Part shown: piece after piece, positions 60,568 through 64,000 of the stretch
How positions within the stretch are numbered: position 1 is the stretch's first letter
Layout: each line of letters starts with the position of its first letter
Source of the DNA: Halovivax limisalsi
Lineage (GTDB): Archaea; Halobacteriota; Halobacteria; Halobacteriales; Natrialbaceae
NCBI RefSeq assembly: GCF_023093535.1
Contig: NZ_CP095757.1
Coordinates: 1,116,001 to 1,180,000, forward strand
DNA: 64,000 nt
Direction of reading: 5' to 3'
Position numbers and translations under genes: made by a program
Notes under the pieces: model-generated
Databases searched by the model: none
Seen by the model: the letters and a program-made list of their open reading frames with translations, nothing else
Told to the model about the DNA's origin: nothing

Positions 60568-61128
60568 ATGACGGATCCGAAGGACACCATCAACATCGAG
60601 AACGTGGTGGCGTCGACCGGCATCGGGCAGGAACTCGACCTCCAGAGCGTCGCGATGGACCTCGAGGGGGCCGACTACGACCCCGAGCAGTTCCCCGGTC
60701 TCGTCTACCGCACCCAGAATCCCAAGTCCGCGGCACTCATCTTTCGCTCCGGGAAGATCGTCTGCACCGGCGCGAAGAGCACCGACGACGTCCACGAGAG
60801 CCTGCGCATCGTCTTCGACAAACTGCGCGAACTCCAGATTCAGGTCAACGAGGACCCGGAGATCGTCGTCCAGAACATCGTCACCTCCGCGGACCTCGGC
60901 CGCAACCTCAACCTGAACGCGATCGCGATCGGGCTCGGTCTGGAGAACATCGAGTACGAACCCGAGCAGTTCCCCGGCCTCGTCTACCGCCTCGACGAGC
61001 CCGAAGTCGTCGCGCTGCTGTTCGGCTCGGGTAAGCTCGTCATCACCGGCGGCAAGAAACCCGAAGACGCCGAACACGCCGTCGACAAGATCGTCTCGCG
61101 CCTCGAGGACCTCGGCCTGCTCGAGTAA
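60568..61128 (+). CDS. tbp: TATA-box-binding protein
   Basis: A 186-residue TBP of two direct repeats (NVVASTGIGQELDL.. from residue 12 and NIVTSADLGRNLNL.. from about residue 103). Each contains EQFPGLVYR and an SGK[IL]V[CI]TG strand. It recruits TFB and RNA polymerase at box A. Many haloarchaea have several TBPs; only one is in this window. The short acidic end EDLGLLE is typical. Confidence 0.97.
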   Translation: MTDPKDTINIENVVASTGIGQELDLQSVAMDLEGADYDPEQFPGLVYRTQNPKSAALIFRSGKIVCTGAKSTDDVHESLRIVFDKLRELQIQVNEDPEIVVQNIVTSADLGRNLNLNAIAIGLGLENIEYEPEQFPGLVYRLDEPEVVALLFGSGKLVITGGKKPEDAEHAVDKIVSRLEDLGLLE

Positions 61129-61180
61129 GGCGACCCACCCCTCGGCTACTTCTCTCGCCGGCTCACGGGCCACCGCTCGA

Positions 61181-63760
61181 TCACTCGGCGGGGTCGCCGA
61201 CCTCGTTCGAGGACCGCTGGTCCGCCAGCCCGCCGCTCGATCGGCTCCAGCCAGCCCACAGCCACAGGAGGCTCGGGAGGACGAACACGGAGAGGACGAA
61301 CGACGCGGACAGCGCCAGCGCGACGATGATCCCGAACGATGTGAACTGCGGCTCGGGAACCAGGATCAGCAGGGTGAACGCCCCGGTGGAGGTGACCGCG
61401 CTGCCGAGCAAGGCGCCGCCGGTGCCGGTGACCGCCTCGCGCAACGCCGCGCTCGCGTCGCGCCCGCGTTCGAGTTCGTGTGCGAACCGATCGCTGACGT
61501 GGATGTTGTAGTCGATTCCCAGCCCGATCGTGATGCTGACGAGCAGCGCCGTCAACATGGTCAGCGGCTGCTCGAGCAGCCACATGCCGCCGATAACGAG
61601 ACCCAGGGTGAGGACGATCGGGAGCACCGTCACCGCGCCGAGGGTCGCGCTGCCCCGAACAACGCGATAAACGACCGTCAGCAGGACCAACACGCCGAGC
61701 AGCGCCAGTCCCATCGTCAGGACGATCCCGTCCGTGATCGCGCCGAGTTCGGCCTCGTTGACCGTCCCCACGCCGACCGCGGTCGTCGAGAGACCGGACT
61801 CGGCGGCCATCTCGTCGGCGATCCCGTTCATCGCATCCGCCCGGTCCGAGCCGAAGGTCGACCGGGCGGGGACCATGACCAGCATCGAGGCGTAGGTCCC
61901 GTCGTCGGTTCGCTCGATGACCTGCGATGCTTGCTCCGGTGCGACGGTGTAGAACGCGTCGTAGAGCGCTTCGAGATCCCGATCGGGGACGTCGTCGCCG
62001 TTCTCGTCGGCGGCCGCGAACCGCTCCGCGAAGTCCGGGTTCTCGGCGGCGACCGCCCGCATCGCCGACAGCGGCGAGACGACGTGGACTGCCTCGCCCT
62101 GCCGGAGGACGACGTCCGCGTCGGCCGACTCGGCGGCCTCGTGACCCGTCGCGACGGCGGTCATCGCCGCGGGCGTGGCCACGCCGTCCTCGCCCTCGAT
62201 CAGGATCTGGGTGAAGCCGCTCCCGGCGGTATCTCCGGTGAACCCCTCACGATCCGCCTGAAAACCCGACTGGGCGAACGTCAGCCGTTCCGCGGCCTCG
62301 GTCTGATGGGCTTCGAACGCCATCGGGCCCGGCAGGTTCTCCTGCCACTCCGGGACGTCGTCCAGGTCGGCCTGCTGGAACGGCTCCTCCTCGAGGTCGA
62401 CGAACGCCGCGCCGCCGGCCAGGCCGGCGACGAGGGCGACGACGATCACGGGGATCGCCGCCCGTTCCGCGGCGGTGACGCCGGCGCCCAGCACGCGCTC
62501 GAGATAGCGCCCCTTTCCGAGCGCCGCGCCGCGGCGGTCGAACCCGAACCGCTCCCAGAGCCCGTCGACGCTCACCTTCAGCGCGGGAACGAGCGTCGTG
62601 AAGACGACGAGCGACGCGACCACGCCGAGCGTGATCGCGATCCCGAGGTCCCGGACCAGCGGGACCGGACTGGTGAGGTTCGCCAGGAATCCGATCGCCG
62701 CGGTGATCGTCACGAGGCCGAACGCGACGGCCACCGCGCTCGTCGACCGTGCGAGCGCCTTGCGGATGCCCTCGTCGGGTCCGCGCTCCTCGCGGTAGCG
62801 CATGAAGACGTGGAAGCCGAAGTCGATGCTGATCGCGACGATCAACACCGGCACGATCAGCGACGTCATCTGGGAGAGCACCCCCAGCCAGCCCATCAGC
62901 CCGATCGTCCAGGCCAGCGCCGCGATCGTCCCGACGAAGCCGAGGACCACGTCCGTGACGTCGCGATAGGCGAAGCCGAGGACGATCACCAGCAACAGGA
63001 GGATCGGCGGCAGAACCAGCCAGAGGCTGTCGCCGATGAACTGCTGGTTGAGGTCGGCCAGGGCGTACTGCCCGATGGTGAAGATCTCCGGGTCGTCGTA
63101 GCCGTCGGCCGTCTCGTAGAGCACCCGCTGGACGCCCTCGGGCGCGCTCGATCCGAACTGGCCGTCGCCGGTCGCCTCGAACGCGATCGTCATCCGCAGT
63201 CCGTCGGCCTCGGTGCTGCCGGACTCGTACGAGGCGGGCAGGAAGAACCGGGTCGCCTCGCCGCCGGTGAACGTCTCCGCGACGGTCGCCTCGACCTTCC
63301 GGTCGCTCGCGTCGGCCAGCGCCGCCCGTTGGGTCTCGAGATCCGCGTTCGGATCGCCGGCCAGTTCCCGGGCGACGACGTTCGCCGGACTCTCGAAGCC
63401 GCCCTCGGCCAGGTTCTCCGCGACGACCGATTCCTCCGCGACCGCGAGCTGGTACTCCAGCACGGCCGCGAGGGCGTCCCGGCGCAGGACCGACTCCTCC
63501 TCGTCGCGGACGTAGACGTCGACGGTCGCCGTCGCGTCGTCGGCCGACTCGTCGCCGTAGCGCTCGCCGATGTACTCGGCGGCCTCGTACACGTCGGTCG
63601 ACCCCAGCGCGTCCTCGTCGATCCCCTGCTGGGCGCCGCCCGAGTCCTGGGCCACGCCGGCGACGACGCCCGCGGTCACCAGCACGAACAGGACGAGCAC
63701 CAGCCGATTGTGCGTCGTGACGCCCGACGTCACTCGGTCGACGGCCGCTCGCACACCCAT
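61181..63760 (-). CDS. RND-superfamily (MMPL/SSD) membrane transporter
   Basis: An 859-residue protein with 12 helices in two halves, each with a large outside loop (about 40-215 and 450-650). The helix-4-like core LIVPVLIVAISIDFGFHVFMR and its repeat ALLVSITIGLGIDYNIHVSDR carry the conserved Asp typical of proton-driven RND proteins; both halves keep GFAYRD/VYRVVRG-like edges. Related proteins export lipids or hydrophobic compounds. The N-terminus (MGVRAAVDRVTSGVTTHNR) is normal. The substrate is unknown. Confidence 0.87.
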   Translation of the reverse strand: MGVRAAVDRVTSGVTTHNRLVLVLFVLVTAGVVAGVAQDSGGAQQGIDEDALGSTDVYEAAEYIGERYGDESADDATATVDVYVRDEEESVLRRDALAAVLEYQLAVAEESVVAENLAEGGFESPANVVARELAGDPNADLETQRAALADASDRKVEATVAETFTGGEATRFFLPASYESGSTEADGLRMTIAFEATGDGQFGSSAPEGVQRVLYETADGYDDPEIFTIGQYALADLNQQFIGDSLWLVLPPILLLLVIVLGFAYRDVTDVVLGFVGTIAALAWTIGLMGWLGVLSQMTSLIVPVLIVAISIDFGFHVFMRYREERGPDEGIRKALARSTSAVAVAFGLVTITAAIGFLANLTSPVPLVRDLGIAITLGVVASLVVFTTLVPALKVSVDGLWERFGFDRRGAALGKGRYLERVLGAGVTAAERAAIPVIVVALVAGLAGGAAFVDLEEEPFQQADLDDVPEWQENLPGPMAFEAHQTEAAERLTFAQSGFQADREGFTGDTAGSGFTQILIEGEDGVATPAAMTAVATGHEAAESADADVVLRQGEAVHVVSPLSAMRAVAAENPDFAERFAAADENGDDVPDRDLEALYDAFYTVAPEQASQVIERTDDGTYASMLVMVPARSTFGSDRADAMNGIADEMAAESGLSTTAVGVGTVNEAELGAITDGIVLTMGLALLGVLVLLTVVYRVVRGSATLGAVTVLPIVLTLGLVIGGMWLLEQPLTMLTALLVSITIGLGIDYNIHVSDRFAHELERGRDASAALREAVTGTGGALLGSAVTSTGAFTLLILVPEPQFTSFGIIVALALSASFVLSVFVLPSLLWLWAGWSRSSGGLADQRSSNEVGDPAE

Positions 63761-63956
63761 ACTTGGCAGGGCATTTCGAGCGGTTCTACTTACGTGAATT
63801 GGTTGACGGATCGGCTCGACGGTGGTGACGAGGGGCGGACGCGATCGGGTTTCAGCGAGATGGAAGTGGATCGGTCACGCGCCAGCGTACGAGTGGCTGA
63901 TCTACTTCAATTCCCTCCGTGGCGCACCTGTCGCTCACGAATAGTTCGCGACAGGA
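63761..63956. other. Spacer with 8-bp hairpin next to tRNA-Gly
   Basis: No gene is seen. CCTGTCGC (63927-63934) and GCGACAGG (63948-63955) form a perfect 8-bp stem with a 13-nt loop, one base beyond the tRNA 3' end. It could help tRNA 3' processing or end the transcript. Confidence 0.4.
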
Positions 63957-64000
63957 TGCGCCGGCCGGGAATTGAACCCGGGCTATTAGCTTGGGAAGCT
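63957..64000 (-). tRNA. tRNA-Gly(CCC), 3' portion
   Basis: On the minus strand the sequence gives the anticodon loop TTCCCAA (anticodon CCC), a T-arm CCGGG-TTCAATT-CCCGG, and an acceptor 3' strand CCGGCGC plus discriminator A. CCA is not encoded. The D-arm and 5' acceptor strand lie beyond the window end. Confidence 0.88.

Noticed and set aside
63761-64000. Integration site at the tRNA-Gly
   Set aside because: No integrase, no direct repeat of the tRNA 3' end elsewhere in the window, and housekeeping genes lie next to it.

Overview
The window is chromosomal DNA of a halophilic archaeon (class Halobacteria). Evidence: high GC, strongly acidic proteins, archaeal information genes (TBP, eIF1A, a second RFC small subunit, XPD-type helicase, archaeal tRNA G10 methyltransferase, RNase Z, DUF460), many genes with a T/A-rich box about 26-30 nt before the start codon and no leader, and LysW-dependent arginine biosynthesis. 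I cannot name the genus. No insertion sequence, prophage, CRISPR array or rRNA is visible.

Layout. 1-9.6 kb: a 5'-truncated GAF-PAS histidine kinase, threonine aldolase, a phosphoesterase, a CDF transporter, an XPD-like helicase, a 2'-5' RNA ligase family protein and a membrane-anchored HTH regulator. 9.7-19.8 kb: a complete arginine cluster, argG-argH then lysW(argW)-argX-argC-argB-argD-argE-argF. Most of the second operon overlaps by 1-4 nt. Both operons carry the same roughly 30-bp element at the same distance from the start codon. 20-28 kb: thrC behind a five-copy 22-bp tandem repeat, an enolase-superfamily enzyme, a lipoprotein, serA, an EamA transporter and serB. 28.5-31.6 kb: three tandem paralogous membrane proteins. 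The spacers between them still hold fragments of the 3' ends of the two flanking genes, which records how the array arose. 31.6-38.9 kb: metX and metY flank a biotin operon, bioB-(bioU-like)-bioF-bioD, with a BirA-type operator over the bioB start; no bioA is present. 39-50.9 kb: MFS transporter, class V aminotransferase, membrane proteins, NhaC antiporter, eIF1A, methyltransferase, DUF460 protein and RNase Z.

50.9-56.6 kb: an apparent poly-gamma-glutamate locus. It encodes a CapC-like protein with two fused CapC halves, a CapB/PgsB ligase with a long disordered tail, and a Tat-exported PGA-hydrolase-family protein in which two expected His positions appear substituted. Upstream lies an AT-rich spacer and a divergent DUF7282-type surface protein. 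56.7-64 kb: rfcC, a thioesterase, a small conserved protein, a hexapeptide transferase, the tRNA G10 methyltransferase, tbp (behind a perfectly palindromic promoter), an RND transporter, and the 3' part of a tRNA-Gly(CCC) cut by the window end.

The main theme is amino-acid and cofactor synthesis: Arg, Thr, Ser, Met and biotin. The most unusual items are the shared arginine promoter element, the duplication scars in the membrane-protein array, the bioA-less biotin operon and the poly-gamma-glutamate locus.
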